This document shows positions 45,859-55,893 of a stretch of DNA of 64,000 nt, piece after piece; within the stretch, counting starts at the first letter, position 1, and the number at the start of each line of letters is the position of its first letter. The stretch is taken from positions 4,540-68,539 of the forward strand of contig JADJTD010000002.1 of the NCBI GenBank assembly GCA_016711345.1. The letters are read 5' to 3'. Source of the stretch: Chloracidobacterium sp. Lineage in GTDB: Bacteria > Acidobacteriota > Blastocatellia > Pyrinomonadales > Pyrinomonadaceae. The notes under the pieces are model-generated. The model was given only the letters and a program-made list of their open reading frames with translations. It was not told where the DNA came from and ran no database searches. The translations under genes and the position numbers were made by a program.

Positions 45859-46410
45859 ATGTTCATCGACAACGACACAAAACTGCGGGTCAATATCAAC
45901 TCCCCGTACAAGGGCTTTTCCCGCCTCGAAACGCCTGAACAACGAGCCGCGGCGAACGTGGTGGAGATTGCTGATCCGGCACGCGGCGACGAGCAGTTTT
46001 ACTACAACACGGAACAGAACGACGCGCCGTATCTGGTCGTCACGCCGAAGTCAGTTGAATCCATCCGCGAAATGCTGAAGTCCAAGGTCAAAGCCATGCG
46101 CGACCAGAAGGAAGCCGAAGGCTTTATCTACATGACCAAGCCTTTCGACAGCGACGAGCGCAGCGTGGCGCGGATCACTTCGGCGGCACTGACGGCAATG
46201 GCAGTCGGCCCGACCTTCACAGTCGACTGGACTGCGGCGGATAACTCCATCGTTACCCTTGACCAAGCCGCGATGCTCGGTATGCCTGCTGCTCTTGCCA
46301 TGAACGCCAGCGCACTGCACTCCGCAGCCAAGGCACACAAGACCGCAATCGACGCTGCTGATTTCGAGACACTGACGACTTACGACATCAACGCCGGGTG
46401 GCCTGTGTGA
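45859..46410 (+). CDS. DUF4376 protein, tail-fibre associated (183 aa)
   Basis: The first 60 residues form a linker; residues 70-183 carry the DUF4376 pattern: KVKAMRDQKEAEGFIYMTKP, FDSDERSVARITSAALTAMA, then TVDWTAADNSIVTLDQAAML and a final AIDAAD-INAGWPV. Such proteins occur with tail fibres in many phages as assembly or tip proteins. The stop overlaps the next start. Confidence 0.75.
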   Translation: MFIDNDTKLRVNINSPYKGFSRLETPEQRAAANVVEIADPARGDEQFYYNTEQNDAPYLVVTPKSVESIREMLKSKVKAMRDQKEAEGFIYMTKPFDSDERSVARITSAALTAMAVGPTFTVDWTAADNSIVTLDQAAMLGMPAALAMNASALHSAAKAHKTAIDAADFETLTTYDINAGWPV

Positions 46411-46640
46411 GACAAGTTCTGATTGCCATTGACCAGTTGCTGAATACCCTTGTCGGCGGGTATGCCGACGAGACTGTATCCGCTCGCGCCTACCGTAAAG
46501 GATGGAAGCGGCGAGAAGCGTTCATCAACTGGATATTCCGTGATCCGAACCACTGCCAGGATAGTTACAACAGCGAGCTACTGCGCTCGCATCTGCCGAA
46601 AGCGTATCGCGCTCAGCAATCGAAATCTGATAAACTCTGA
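46407..46640 (+). CDS. Small conserved phage protein (77 aa)
   Basis: GTG 46407 overlaps the previous stop as GTGA. The product opens RQVLIAIDQLLNTLVGGYAD after the initiator and has WIFRDPNHCQDSYNSELLRS and LPKAYR. This sequence type recurs in phages of proteobacteria, usually near tail fibres, and is of unknown role. Confidence 0.65.
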   Translation: MRQVLIAIDQLLNTLVGGYADETVSARAYRKGWKRREAFINWIFRDPNHCQDSYNSELLRSHLPKAYRAQQSKSDKL

Positions 46641-46646
46641 TAAGCT
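46626..46646 (+). promoter_or_regulatory. Weak rightward promoter of the ACTCTGATAC family
   Basis: Two overlapping TGA-TAAACT and TGA-TAAGCT -10-like boxes lie in ATCTGATAAACTCTGATAAG, 20-30 bases before the next gene's ATG. No TTG -35 box lies at the right distance, so it may need an activator or work as an extended -10 promoter. Confidence 0.45.
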
Positions 46647-46660
46647 CGAAAGGACACATC

Positions 46661-47113
46661 ATGTCAGCTCTATCCAATTACCTCGAAAACAAATTGATCG
46701 ATCAGATTTTTCGCGGCCAAGCCTACTCATTCCCAGGCACGCTGTACTTCGCCCTGTTCACCGCAACACCGAGTGATACGGGTGGCGGTACCGAAGTCTC
46801 GACCACGGGTACCAACTACGCACGCAAGTCCGTCGTCGCCTCGCTTGCCAACTTCGCTGCTACGTCTGTTCCGGGAGGCATCGCTGTTTCAGCGGGTACT
46901 GACGCAGTAACTTCGAACAACGCATCGATTGTTTTCAACGCGCCGACAGGCGGTACGAACTGGGGCACGATCACCGCAGTGGGTGTGTTCGACGCAGCGA
47001 CGGCGGGGAACTTGTTAGTGTGGGGTACGTTGACCACGCCAAAGACGGTGAACAACGGAGACGCAGCCCCTAGCTTTTCCACCGGAGCATTCGTATTCAC
47101 GTTGGATACGTAA
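46661..47113 (+). CDS. Phage tail protein, FRG/ALFTA type (150 aa)
   Basis: The product opens MSALSNYLENKLIDQIFRGQ, followed by LYFALFTATPSDTG, a sequence type found in small beta-rich tail proteins of podo- and siphoviruses (LYxALFTxxP). It probably caps or joins a fibre. AGGA precedes the ATG and a promoter lies upstream. Confidence 0.7.
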   Translation: MSALSNYLENKLIDQIFRGQAYSFPGTLYFALFTATPSDTGGGTEVSTTGTNYARKSVVASLANFAATSVPGGIAVSAGTDAVTSNNASIVFNAPTGGTNWGTITAVGVFDAATAGNLLVWGTLTTPKTVNNGDAAPSFSTGAFVFTLDT

Positions 47114-47119
47114 AATCCT

Positions 47120-48706
47120 ATGTCGATTGTATGGGTAAGCCCGTCCAGCACGGCTAGAACGGAATACTCGTATCTTCGGTCGGTACTGATCCACTCCGCT
47201 GGAGCAGACGAGCGGTACCACAGCATCCATGCGCGAGGTGCATCGGTAGCCGCCCATGCAATGTCGTTCGATTTCTCCAGCGGCTCGCTGACTTCGAACG
47301 GCACAACAACTTCCGTCCCCCCATACGGAAGTGGGGAAAACTCATCGACAAATAACTTTTCCACTAAGTTGTCAGACGGAAGGTTATTTGTCGGCGGCTC
47401 TTGGTGGAACACAGGGTCATACGATGAGACCACGTATCTAGGCACCTACTCGTCGGGTACCAATACATACTCGTGGGTGCAGTCAACAGATTTACCAGCA
47501 GCGATGGCTTGGGGAGGTGCTGGCGATTTCAATAACGTCAATTCCTGTGTCACCTTACCTGATGGAAGAATCTGCGTTTGGAGCAACCACGGGAATTGTC
47601 AACTCGGCACAGTTTCTTCCAATACGATCACCTGGGCAACATGCACTCAGTCTGGGTGGTCTCAAGGTGCTGGGTGGGAAGGGTGGTCTTATGATGTCCT
47701 CAACGATGGGCGACTGATCGCTGTAACCTCCAACGGCACTTACTATTATCTCGGTGTGGTGAGTGGGGACACCATCACGTGGACAGCGGCAACAACAGTT
47801 AATTTGCCAAGTGAGTTCGGCAAGCGGGTCACGCTTCGAGTATTTCCTAACAGGGTTATCGGCTGTTCCGTTCTAAAGACATCCACGGGTTATCTGACCT
47901 CCGGCCATCTACAAGAGATCACGGTATCTGGCGATACACTTACTTTCTCAACATTGTGCGATAAGCCCAGTGCCCTTGCATCGTATGACGAGATATTTGA
48001 TTTATTCCAGTTGCAGAGTGGCAAGCTGGTATTGGTATCTAGCCGTGCGAATGCTAACACCACAGATGCTATTTTCATCGGACAAGATGCGGCAAACTTA
48101 GACAGCTACCCGACCGTCACCAGTACGGTTACGGCGGCGCTTGATCCAGGAATCTTTGCCGACTTATCGGCTTCTAGTACTGCGCTTGCAACTCTCAGCG
48201 ACTCGTTGATTGCTCTTGAGGCAGCGCTGTCGTGCTCGCCACCCTCATTGATTGCGACGTTGGATGGTCGCTTCTACGCAGCACTATCTGCCACACAATC
48301 GATCTTTGCTGATCTGACAGACTATGTTCCACCAACAGCGTATCTGGCAGCACAACTTAAAACACAGAGCGAAGTATTTGCAAGACTATCGACGGGTGTA
48401 GGTTTTTCCGCGAGCCTGACATGCGCTTCCACCGCCGAGTCATCGCTGTTAAGTCAGATTCGCATCGCAGCAAATTTGTCAGCACAGGCAGCGCTCACAG
48501 CGGATGTTGTAACTCAGATCAGGCTGGCAGCAGCCCTCGATCAGCTATCGACACTCGTCACTGAACTGACCACACAGATCACCATGGAGAGCGATCTCTC
48601 CGCTGCAGCGTCCTGCCGTGCGTATCTCATTGTGCCAACACCGGAAGAGATGCAGCAGTGCTACGTGCTGACCCCAGAACACGCAGAGGTTTGTTATGGC
48701 ATTTGA
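47120..48706 (+). CDS. Beta-propeller-like tail protein (528 aa)
   Basis: After the first 90 residues the product carries repeated W/G-containing strands (GRLFVGGSWWNTGSYDETTY, LPDGRICVWSNHGNC, LNDGRLIAVTSNGTYY) like a beta-propeller, then a Ser/Ala-rich stalk to residue 500 and a short end (LTPEHAEVCYGI). It is likely an adhesin-type fibre. No good ribosome-binding site is seen. Confidence 0.65.
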   Translation: MSIVWVSPSSTARTEYSYLRSVLIHSAGADERYHSIHARGASVAAHAMSFDFSSGSLTSNGTTTSVPPYGSGENSSTNNFSTKLSDGRLFVGGSWWNTGSYDETTYLGTYSSGTNTYSWVQSTDLPAAMAWGGAGDFNNVNSCVTLPDGRICVWSNHGNCQLGTVSSNTITWATCTQSGWSQGAGWEGWSYDVLNDGRLIAVTSNGTYYYLGVVSGDTITWTAATTVNLPSEFGKRVTLRVFPNRVIGCSVLKTSTGYLTSGHLQEITVSGDTLTFSTLCDKPSALASYDEIFDLFQLQSGKLVLVSSRANANTTDAIFIGQDAANLDSYPTVTSTVTAALDPGIFADLSASSTALATLSDSLIALEAALSCSPPSLIATLDGRFYAALSATQSIFADLTDYVPPTAYLAAQLKTQSEVFARLSTGVGFSASLTCASTAESSLLSQIRIAANLSAQAALTADVVTQIRLAAALDQLSTLVTELTTQITMESDLSAAASCRAYLIVPTPEEMQQCYVLTPEHAEVCYGI

Positions 48707-50942
48707 AGATGATGGGAAGCTGATCTTCCCCACACGCGACGGTATCCTCGGCACGGCAGAAGAGAACCGGATGATCAGACACGTCGGTGGCCCTAATGGC
48801 ATTCGCAAGACCGTCGTACCTGAACTGAACGGTGATGAGAAGATGCTCGTCACTCGTAGTGGCATGCCAGAGATCACGGTGAAGAAGAAGGTCACCTCTC
48901 CGGGCATCAACCGCACCTTTGTCTTCAGCCACATTGGCGACACTATTGGCATCGTTGCCAACCGCTACGGTGGTGGGCTGAAAGTGCTCATCAACAACCT
49001 GGTCATCGGCCCGTGCAGCTATGCAGTGGGTGTGCTGCGCACAGGGACACAGGGCTTCTGGAAAGATGTGCTGCGACTAGACACCACGACGCTGAAGAAC
49101 AACGGTGTCACCCCGCCCACTACACTGGTAACGACCACCACTCCGAGCTACGACAGATACGTAGTGCCCTATGTCGCCACTGACGGTGCCTATCACCCGG
49201 AGGCTACTGGTGATAGCACGCGCTCCACGGTGTTCTTCGGAAAGTGTGCGCCGTCAGGGCAGGGCGTGTCCTCAGTATCCACGACAGGTACAGAGAAGAG
49301 CTTCCTGACAGCGACGGGTTCCTATGACGATATGGGTAGTGCAGGTGTGCGTTCAGCAGACGACACCTTTCATTTCTACATGGCGCAGCCAGACACAGAC
49401 GGTGACAATATTTTTGGTGTTGCTTGGTCGTGGTCAAAAATTCAGACCACACTCGCTTCCCCCTATCTCAGCCAGATTGGGAGCGGTAGCGGCTCTCACT
49501 ATATGCTATGGAGCTACCCATACTTGGCGTCTCAACAGTACTGCGTTGTATTTACTGGTTCTCTATCACGAGGTAGCAGTAGCGGTGCAGCCACTATCCA
49601 GTTCCCCGGCACAGCTTACAAGACCAAGGGTACAGCGACGATGGCGGCTGCACCTGTCTCTGGCTATAACACAACGACCGTGTGGTCACAGATCGCGTCA
49701 ACGATAGAGGCTGTGTTTGTGGAAACTGCACAACCCTATCCTGATTTTCCATATATACAGGGCAGTTCTTCGAATGACACCGTTGCTACAAGTCAGACGA
49801 ACACACCATCTACTGTGACAGGTTATACCGGGTCGTCTATCCCCCTTACGCTGAACTCATCGCTCGATATAACCTACGCGGCAGATAGGCGCAGCGAGGT
49901 TAGGGCTAGGCACGTTTATCTGGGGACGACCTTCGCCTCTCCAGTCGGTAGCAGCAGCCAGGTCAGTGCGACATCGACAGTTAGGGTGACGCTCGACTCG
50001 GCTATTGGAAAACTGTATGACAGTACGACGGCGGTGATCGAAAACTTTAATGTGCTTAATCAGCAAGTGCGGGTGGCCTCCCCGGAGTTGTCACCGGGTC
50101 CAGGTTCTGAGGAAACGAACTGGTTTGAGAGTGAGGCTGCGGCAAGCGCATATGTTGATTCGATCAATAACGCACCCGCTGTATGGGACAACCGAATTCC
50201 GAACTATGCCGTGTCCGTCTTGTCGGGTAATCACGGTACAAGCTCCACCACATTTGAATGCACGACGCGTGATTTCGTCTTTGCTGATGTCGACGACGGG
50301 GTGACCCTCGCGCTTGAATCCAAGCTCAACTACGTTGTGGTGAACAACTACGTCAATGGGGTGAATACACCTACCGTCACCAAGAAGCTTCTGGTGGAGT
50401 ACGTCTTGTCGGTTCGCGGCAATCGCTACACGTTCGAGGTATTCAACGAAGACCTTGACGACGAGCCGGGGCTGCTGATGGGTTCTGTCTATGAAGGCGA
50501 TGCGGGTCTGAACCTTGGCGGGGGTACCTATCACAAAGTGTATCGGCCACCACCGATCCTGGCCCCACCGTTCATGTCGCAGGGTAACTGCCCGTACATC
50601 GCCTATACGACACGGGTTGAGGAGCTGCAAGGGGCAGTGCCTCAGATGTATGTCGACTTCACTCTGAAGGTGGTACAGCCAAGTGCGTGGACGGGCATGG
50701 ACAACTACGGTGGGATGGTGACGTTCATCCCGTTCCAGTTCCAGAATGTATATCAGCGGTATATCGGCTCGGCCCCTTACTACACCGGGCCTGGCCCCGC
50801 CACACGGAACGTGGCACTATGGGATAGGCTATTTTCGACCCCTTTTAAGGTACAATACGCCAACGGTGTCAAGGGGGTTTGGCAGAGCCAGCTTGGCGCA
50901 GGTTTCACCGGCTATCCGGGTATGGAGATTACTCGCATATGA
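48696..50942 (+). CDS. Large tail structural protein (748 aa)
   Basis: The product opens MAFEDDGKLIFPTRDGILGT and remains beta-rich throughout, with TVRVTLDSAIGKLY and a distinctive VKVQYANGVKGVWQ-type end. It overlaps the previous gene by 11 bases and the next by 4. Probably a tail tube, nozzle or baseplate-like protein of the podoviral tail; the family is not recognised. Confidence 0.6.
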   Translation: MAFEDDGKLIFPTRDGILGTAEENRMIRHVGGPNGIRKTVVPELNGDEKMLVTRSGMPEITVKKKVTSPGINRTFVFSHIGDTIGIVANRYGGGLKVLINNLVIGPCSYAVGVLRTGTQGFWKDVLRLDTTTLKNNGVTPPTTLVTTTTPSYDRYVVPYVATDGAYHPEATGDSTRSTVFFGKCAPSGQGVSSVSTTGTEKSFLTATGSYDDMGSAGVRSADDTFHFYMAQPDTDGDNIFGVAWSWSKIQTTLASPYLSQIGSGSGSHYMLWSYPYLASQQYCVVFTGSLSRGSSSGAATIQFPGTAYKTKGTATMAAAPVSGYNTTTVWSQIASTIEAVFVETAQPYPDFPYIQGSSSNDTVATSQTNTPSTVTGYTGSSIPLTLNSSLDITYAADRRSEVRARHVYLGTTFASPVGSSSQVSATSTVRVTLDSAIGKLYDSTTAVIENFNVLNQQVRVASPELSPGPGSEETNWFESEAAASAYVDSINNAPAVWDNRIPNYAVSVLSGNHGTSSTTFECTTRDFVFADVDDGVTLALESKLNYVVVNNYVNGVNTPTVTKKLLVEYVLSVRGNRYTFEVFNEDLDDEPGLLMGSVYEGDAGLNLGGGTYHKVYRPPPILAPPFMSQGNCPYIAYTTRVEELQGAVPQMYVDFTLKVVQPSAWTGMDNYGGMVTFIPFQFQNVYQRYIGSAPYYTGPGPATRNVALWDRLFSTPFKVQYANGVKGVWQSQLGAGFTGYPGMEITRI

Positions 50943-52513
50943 AGACGCAAGCCCTTGCCCCGTTTCTAGGTATCAACAACAGGAAGCCTGACTTCTCGTT
51001 GCGCGTGGCCACGTCCACCATGAATGGTCAGTACCTCCGCAGCGCAGATAACGTGGATGTGAACAACGCTGGCAAGCTGCGCCGCATTGACGGCGCTACC
51101 CGCATCGCCGCCATGGCGAACCCGCACAGTCTCTTCGCTGACAGCTTTGTCGTGCGCTCTGCCGTGCTCTATTCGATCACCCTTCCGACATATGCAGAGA
51201 CCATGCTGAAGGTGCTCACGAGCGACGCAGCGATGTCCTACGTCGAGGCGAACGGCAGCACCTACTACTCGAACGGCACAGACTCAGGGCGCGCGACAAG
51301 CGGTATTGTCTACCCCCTGGCCTTGCCCACCCCGGATGAGCCAACGATCTCAATCACAACGGGTGGACTTCTTCCCGGTCGGTATCAAGTCGGTGTGAGC
51401 TACAGCAACGCCACCACGGGCGAAGAGGGTGGTATCAGTGCGTCAAGCAACATCGAGCTGACGACCACGAGCGGTATCCACGTAGTGCTACCTGCGGCGA
51501 CCACTGGGGCCACTCACGTCAACATCTACCTCTCGGATGCGAACGGCTCGGTGCCGAAACTGGTGACATCTGTTGTCACAGGTACGGCGAGCTACGACTG
51601 TGTTGCTCTCGGCACTGGTCGCGAGTCCAATGGTCGGTTCGAGGAGCCACTACCGGCAGGCACCTTGTTCATGTCCAACGGACGCTTGTGCAGCTTCTCT
51701 CAGAACACGGTCTTTGTCGGTCTTCCGTACCGCCATGGCTACTATCTGCCAGCTAGTGGATATATCCCATTCCCGGCAGATGTTACGGTGGCTGTAGAGA
51801 ATCAGGGTGGAACATTCATCGTGGCTGACAAGAGTTACTGGTTCCCTGGCGACCTGGGGGCACCGAAAGAACAGGTGGCCACCGTGCTGCCGTATGGCGG
51901 CGTCGCCGGTACTGCATTCAAGATGCCTGATAGCAGCATGTGTGGGTGGTTCGGTGATAAGGGTTTCGTCTTCGGTGCGACCTCTGGTGAGGTGGAAGCG
52001 GTGATGACTGAGAACGTTGACCTCACTCCGCCGCAGTCCGGTTTCTCCACGATCTACGAGACGACGGGCTACTCCCGCGTGATGAGTTGCGGGTGGACGG
52101 TGAACCTTGAGAACAAGGCTGCGACAACCTATAGCGTGCCATTCACCTCTGCATCTGGTAACTACGTCACGCGCTCTGATGGAATCTATCAGATTGACAG
52201 CGAGGCTGCTGTCGATGCGTCAATCGGATTCGGCAAGATGAACTTCGAGACTGAGGCGAAGAAGTCTATCCCTGCTGTGTACCTAGGCATCGATGCGAGC
52301 GACCAAATGATGCTCACAGTGACTACGCCGAATGGCACGAGCTATGAGTACCTTGCGCGTAGCAGCAGCGAGGATTTGAAAATTCAGCGCATTGATCCGG
52401 GCAAGGGCTTACTCGAAAACTGGTTCGATCTTGCGCTGACAAACACAAACGGTTCAGCTTTCACCATGGCTTCCATCTCATTCGGGGCCATCGCCTCTTC
52501 GCGGAGAATCTAA
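50939..52513 (+). CDS. Tail nozzle-type structural protein (524 aa)
   Basis: ATG 50939-50941 (MKTQALAPFLGINNRKPDFS) overlaps the previous stop. The region NVDVNNAGKLRRIDGATRIA near residue 40 resembles the start of podoviral tail nozzle/needle-type proteins, which share a propeller-like repeat; the rest is beta-rich. A role in the tail channel is inferred. Confidence 0.6.
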   Translation: MKTQALAPFLGINNRKPDFSLRVATSTMNGQYLRSADNVDVNNAGKLRRIDGATRIAAMANPHSLFADSFVVRSAVLYSITLPTYAETMLKVLTSDAAMSYVEANGSTYYSNGTDSGRATSGIVYPLALPTPDEPTISITTGGLLPGRYQVGVSYSNATTGEEGGISASSNIELTTTSGIHVVLPAATTGATHVNIYLSDANGSVPKLVTSVVTGTASYDCVALGTGRESNGRFEEPLPAGTLFMSNGRLCSFSQNTVFVGLPYRHGYYLPASGYIPFPADVTVAVENQGGTFIVADKSYWFPGDLGAPKEQVATVLPYGGVAGTAFKMPDSSMCGWFGDKGFVFGATSGEVEAVMTENVDLTPPQSGFSTIYETTGYSRVMSCGWTVNLENKAATTYSVPFTSASGNYVTRSDGIYQIDSEAAVDASIGFGKMNFETEAKKSIPAVYLGIDASDQMMLTVTTPNGTSYEYLARSSSEDLKIQRIDPGKGLLENWFDLALTNTNGSAFTMASISFGAIASSRRI

Positions 52514-52514
52514 T

Positions 52515-53543
52515 ATGCCGTACACACCTACCGATATCATCACAGTATTCCCCGGTACGTACACGCCGGGTGCTGAGACATCTCTCAACGCCATGGCCGA
52601 CGTTATCAACGCAGCGTGGAACAAGGCCGGTGAGAAGGCATACGACTACGACGCGAAGATTGCTGCTGCGACCACCGGCTGGCTGGATGGCGCAAGCGCA
52701 CCGCACATCACGGCATCGACAGCAACAGCGCCGACTGTGACTGAGCCAGCTGTCACGATTCCATCCACGGTGAACGTCACGGATGTGATGACGCTGTTTG
52801 ACACCAAGTACCTTGAATTGGTGGCGCTGCTTTCCGACAAGTTTACCTATTTCCGCACCACCTATTTTCCGAACGACTCGGCTGACTATGCCGCTGTCGA
52901 TGCGTGGATTCAGGCAGGGTTAGCCGACGAGAGTGGTCTCCCTGCAGCAGTGCGTGCCCAGATGCTCACCGACGCGAGCGATGCGATCTATGCCGACGCA
53001 GCTCGTGCTTCGGATGCAGTGCTGCAGACTTTCGCTGCCATGCGGTACCCTATCCCGCCCGGTGCTGCGGCAAGTGCTGTGCTTCAAATCCAGCAGAAGG
53101 CTCAAGATGGTGTAGCTGAGGCTGGGCGCAAGATCACTGTGGCTTCTGTCGACCAGCTTCGCTTCGTCGTCGAGAAAGCGGTCGGTCTGCGCCATGAGGC
53201 GATGGCTGACGGTATCGCTTACATCCAGGCACTGGCCTCTGGCCCCGACATGGCGAGCAAGCTGATCTCTACCGGCTACGACGCACAGAGCAAGCTTATC
53301 TCAAGTGCCTCCCAGTTCTACAACGCACGCACTGAAGCTGCGAGACTCACTGCAAGCGTCAGTCAGTTCAACGCCAGCGCCACACAGGAAGCTGCCACGA
53401 AGAATCAGGTGTCTGACCTGACCCTTATCGAAGACAAGCTGAAAGCACTTCTCTCTGAAGCACAAGCACTCGCCACCATGGCGACCAGCCTCTACAACAA
53501 CGTCCACGCGAGCGCAGGTACTGGCTACAGCGTAGCTGCATAA
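52515..53543 (+). CDS. Helical internal virion protein (342 aa)
   Basis: The product is Ala-rich and helical, with long amphipathic stretches (AEAGRKITVASVDQLRFVVE, TLIEDKLKALLSEAQALATM). It lies between the tail proteins and the two large internal proteins and is probably ejected or forms a tail-tip bundle; this is positional inference. Confidence 0.6.
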   Translation: MPYTPTDIITVFPGTYTPGAETSLNAMADVINAAWNKAGEKAYDYDAKIAAATTGWLDGASAPHITASTATAPTVTEPAVTIPSTVNVTDVMTLFDTKYLELVALLSDKFTYFRTTYFPNDSADYAAVDAWIQAGLADESGLPAAVRAQMLTDASDAIYADAARASDAVLQTFAAMRYPIPPGAAASAVLQIQQKAQDGVAEAGRKITVASVDQLRFVVEKAVGLRHEAMADGIAYIQALASGPDMASKLISTGYDAQSKLISSASQFYNARTEAARLTASVSQFNASATQEAATKNQVSDLTLIEDKLKALLSEAQALATMATSLYNNVHASAGTGYSVAA

Positions 53544-53556
53544 TCGGAGAACACAA

Positions 53557-55884
53557 ATGGCATCCAACATTACCAAGAACTTCAAGGCGAAGGCCGGTCT
53601 GCGCATGGCACAGGGTGGCGTACTGGACAACTTCATGAGCACCGTACCTGATGCGCAGCCTACAAGCATGTTCGCTGGCCCCGGTGGCGGCGTGGCTACG
53701 TCGTACGGTGGCGGTAGGGGTGAACTTCGCCCTACGGTAGCACCGATGCGGCCTGGATACGGTCAGAACCGTACGCAGGTACAGGCGCTGACAGATCGCG
53801 TGAATCTCGGTCAAGCGATGCAAGGTCTGTCGAATACGGATCGCTCGAACCTGATGAATCCTGGCAATCAGCCCTACAAGGCTGACTCACCCATGGCGAT
53901 GGTAGGCACATCGGCGGGTGCATCGATGGAGCGCCAGCAGACGGACGTCATGGGCCGACTGCGTGACAATCTTGCGCAGCAGCCCGGTGTCAAGACGAAG
54001 TTCAGCCTCCGCAGCGGCGGTGTTGTAGACCCTGAGCAGAACGAGGTCTACAACATCCAAGGCCCCGGTGACGGCAGCGGGCGCGACGACAAGGTTGATG
54101 TGAACGTCCATGGCAAGAACATCCACGTGTCGAAGAACGAGCGCTTTGCTGTGTTCCCTGCGTCGATTGCCGCAGAGGAGATCGAAGCGTTCATCGAGTC
54201 GAAGACAGGTCGACCCACGGCCACTTCGGGCGGTGGGTTGCGCGAGGGGATGAATGCATTTGGGGGTGGTGTAGACGACGCAGGTAATTTACTTGAGCGG
54301 CTACCTAAAGGAAACCCGGTCCCTGTTGTCGATGACTTTGGTAATGTAGTGAAGCCGAGCGCAAAAAGCACAATCATGGGGCAACAAGCCGCACGTGCTC
54401 TTTCGGGGGCACAACCCGTTGCTGCGCCTGCTGCGCCTGCTGCGCCTGCTGCGCCTGCTGCGCCTGCTGCGCAACAAGCCACTCGCTTGGGGAGGGCTGT
54501 AGAGAATCTCAAGTTTCTCGGACAAGCCATTAAACCACCAGCTGCCCTAAGTACCGGCACATCAGCTATTGGTAGGTTAGCAGGGGGTGTGCTCCCCGGC
54601 CTCGGATACATGCCCGGTGTTCGCCCAGAGTTGAACGAAGATCAGAGAAAACTCGCTCCTGGTGCTGGCGGTATAAATCTCCGCAGTATTTTTGACCCTG
54701 AGTCGAGAGAAGGTATGGTCGCTGCTTATGACAACATCAATGAGGCTAAGGGTAATACAACTCCTGTTGATTCCTCGCAGGGTGCTCGCATACGAGCAAA
54801 GAACGAAGCGATTCTCGATGGTGCAGAATCTAAACCCAGCGCGTCAATGGTTGAGAAAACGGCTAAAGGTAAACCTGTCGCTATGCCAACACCAACGCAA
54901 CCTGCTGCGCCAACACAACCTGTCACGCCGACCGATCTTCAGGCCCGCTCCGAAGAAGCGCAGGGCATGCGCGACTTCGGTGACAAAATGCTCACGGATC
55001 GTGGTTTGTCACGCGCTCAGGGTTTGGCTACAGACGCCGGTGTTCGCAACACCTTCCAAGCAGCCCATGACATTGAAGGTAGTGGTGTGAAAATCGGCAC
55101 TACCATCGGTGCCGATGGAAAACCGCAAGCCTCTTACTCAGGTGGCGTACCGACGAAGGCCCAATACATTGGGGCTGATGGGAACCCGACAAATCGTTGG
55201 GAAGATACCACTCGCTACAAGGAAGCTATTGCACGCAATCAGCAGGACAAAATTACCCTGCGCGAAATGCAGAAGGACCGCTACAAACGAAGCCTTGAGT
55301 CTCAGAGTGCTGGATGGCGCAATGAAGGCGCACTGGGCCTTGCCGCCATGCTCAAGGAAGATGAGATTGAGGGCAACAACGCAGCGAAGCAGGCAACGGC
55401 AGGTATCGCACGGGCGAATCTGAATCGAGGTTTGCGTCAAGATCAGCAGAGTCAGATGAACGCTGATCGCACGTACGAAACTGGTCGTCAAGACAAGCAC
55501 GATGAACGTGTTGCAAAGATGCTTGACACCGCTGCTGGCGATCCAAAAGCCGATGGCTATCACCAGCGTCGTGGGCTGATGGACAAGTACTCCAGCGAGT
55601 TCAAGAAGAACTACAAGGGTGCGCCTGAACAGTTTGCTGCCGCGCTGCAAGATGAACTGGCTATCGAGATGGCCCTTGAGCAAAACGGCGCACGCTGGTT
55701 TGGTTGGGGTCAGAAGCCTTGGAACGGCACGAAGACGCAAGTCAGCAAAGAGAAAGCCCCTTGGTACAAGGTTGGTAGCGAAGCCTACAGCGACGCCCAC
55801 AATCGTAACCCCACGCTTGCTGAGATGTCCAAGTCGCTTACACCACAGCAGCTTGAGCACTTCCTAAAAACCCGCGTGAACTAA
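53557..55884 (+). CDS. Internal virion protein, disordered with AAP repeats (775 aa)
   Basis: The product opens MASNITKNFKAKAGLRMAQG and is rich in Gly, Ala, Gln and Pro, with little predicted structure. Residues 289-305 are (AAP)n, encoded by a 9-base tandem repeat. A GGVVDPEQNEVYNIQGPGDG segment recalls phage proteins with a YNI/GPGDGxxD pattern. It may be ejected with DNA or scaffold the tail. AGGA-type site upstream. Confidence 0.6.
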   Translation: MASNITKNFKAKAGLRMAQGGVLDNFMSTVPDAQPTSMFAGPGGGVATSYGGGRGELRPTVAPMRPGYGQNRTQVQALTDRVNLGQAMQGLSNTDRSNLMNPGNQPYKADSPMAMVGTSAGASMERQQTDVMGRLRDNLAQQPGVKTKFSLRSGGVVDPEQNEVYNIQGPGDGSGRDDKVDVNVHGKNIHVSKNERFAVFPASIAAEEIEAFIESKTGRPTATSGGGLREGMNAFGGGVDDAGNLLERLPKGNPVPVVDDFGNVVKPSAKSTIMGQQAARALSGAQPVAAPAAPAAPAAPAAPAAQQATRLGRAVENLKFLGQAIKPPAALSTGTSAIGRLAGGVLPGLGYMPGVRPELNEDQRKLAPGAGGINLRSIFDPESREGMVAAYDNINEAKGNTTPVDSSQGARIRAKNEAILDGAESKPSASMVEKTAKGKPVAMPTPTQPAAPTQPVTPTDLQARSEEAQGMRDFGDKMLTDRGLSRAQGLATDAGVRNTFQAAHDIEGSGVKIGTTIGADGKPQASYSGGVPTKAQYIGADGNPTNRWEDTTRYKEAIARNQQDKITLREMQKDRYKRSLESQSAGWRNEGALGLAAMLKEDEIEGNNAAKQATAGIARANLNRGLRQDQQSQMNADRTYETGRQDKHDERVAKMLDTAAGDPKADGYHQRRGLMDKYSSEFKKNYKGAPEQFAAALQDELAIEMALEQNGARWFGWGQKPWNGTKTQVSKEKAPWYKVGSEAYSDAHNRNPTLAEMSKSLTPQQLEHFLKTRVN
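54421..54471 (+). repeat. 9-base tandem repeat coding for Ala-Ala-Pro
   Basis: GCTGCGCCT is repeated five times without change from 54421 and then GCTGCGCAA, in frame with the internal virion gene. The identical copies suggest recent slippage, so the copy number may differ among related phages. Confidence 0.85.
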
Positions 55885-55893
55885 GAGGTTCGC

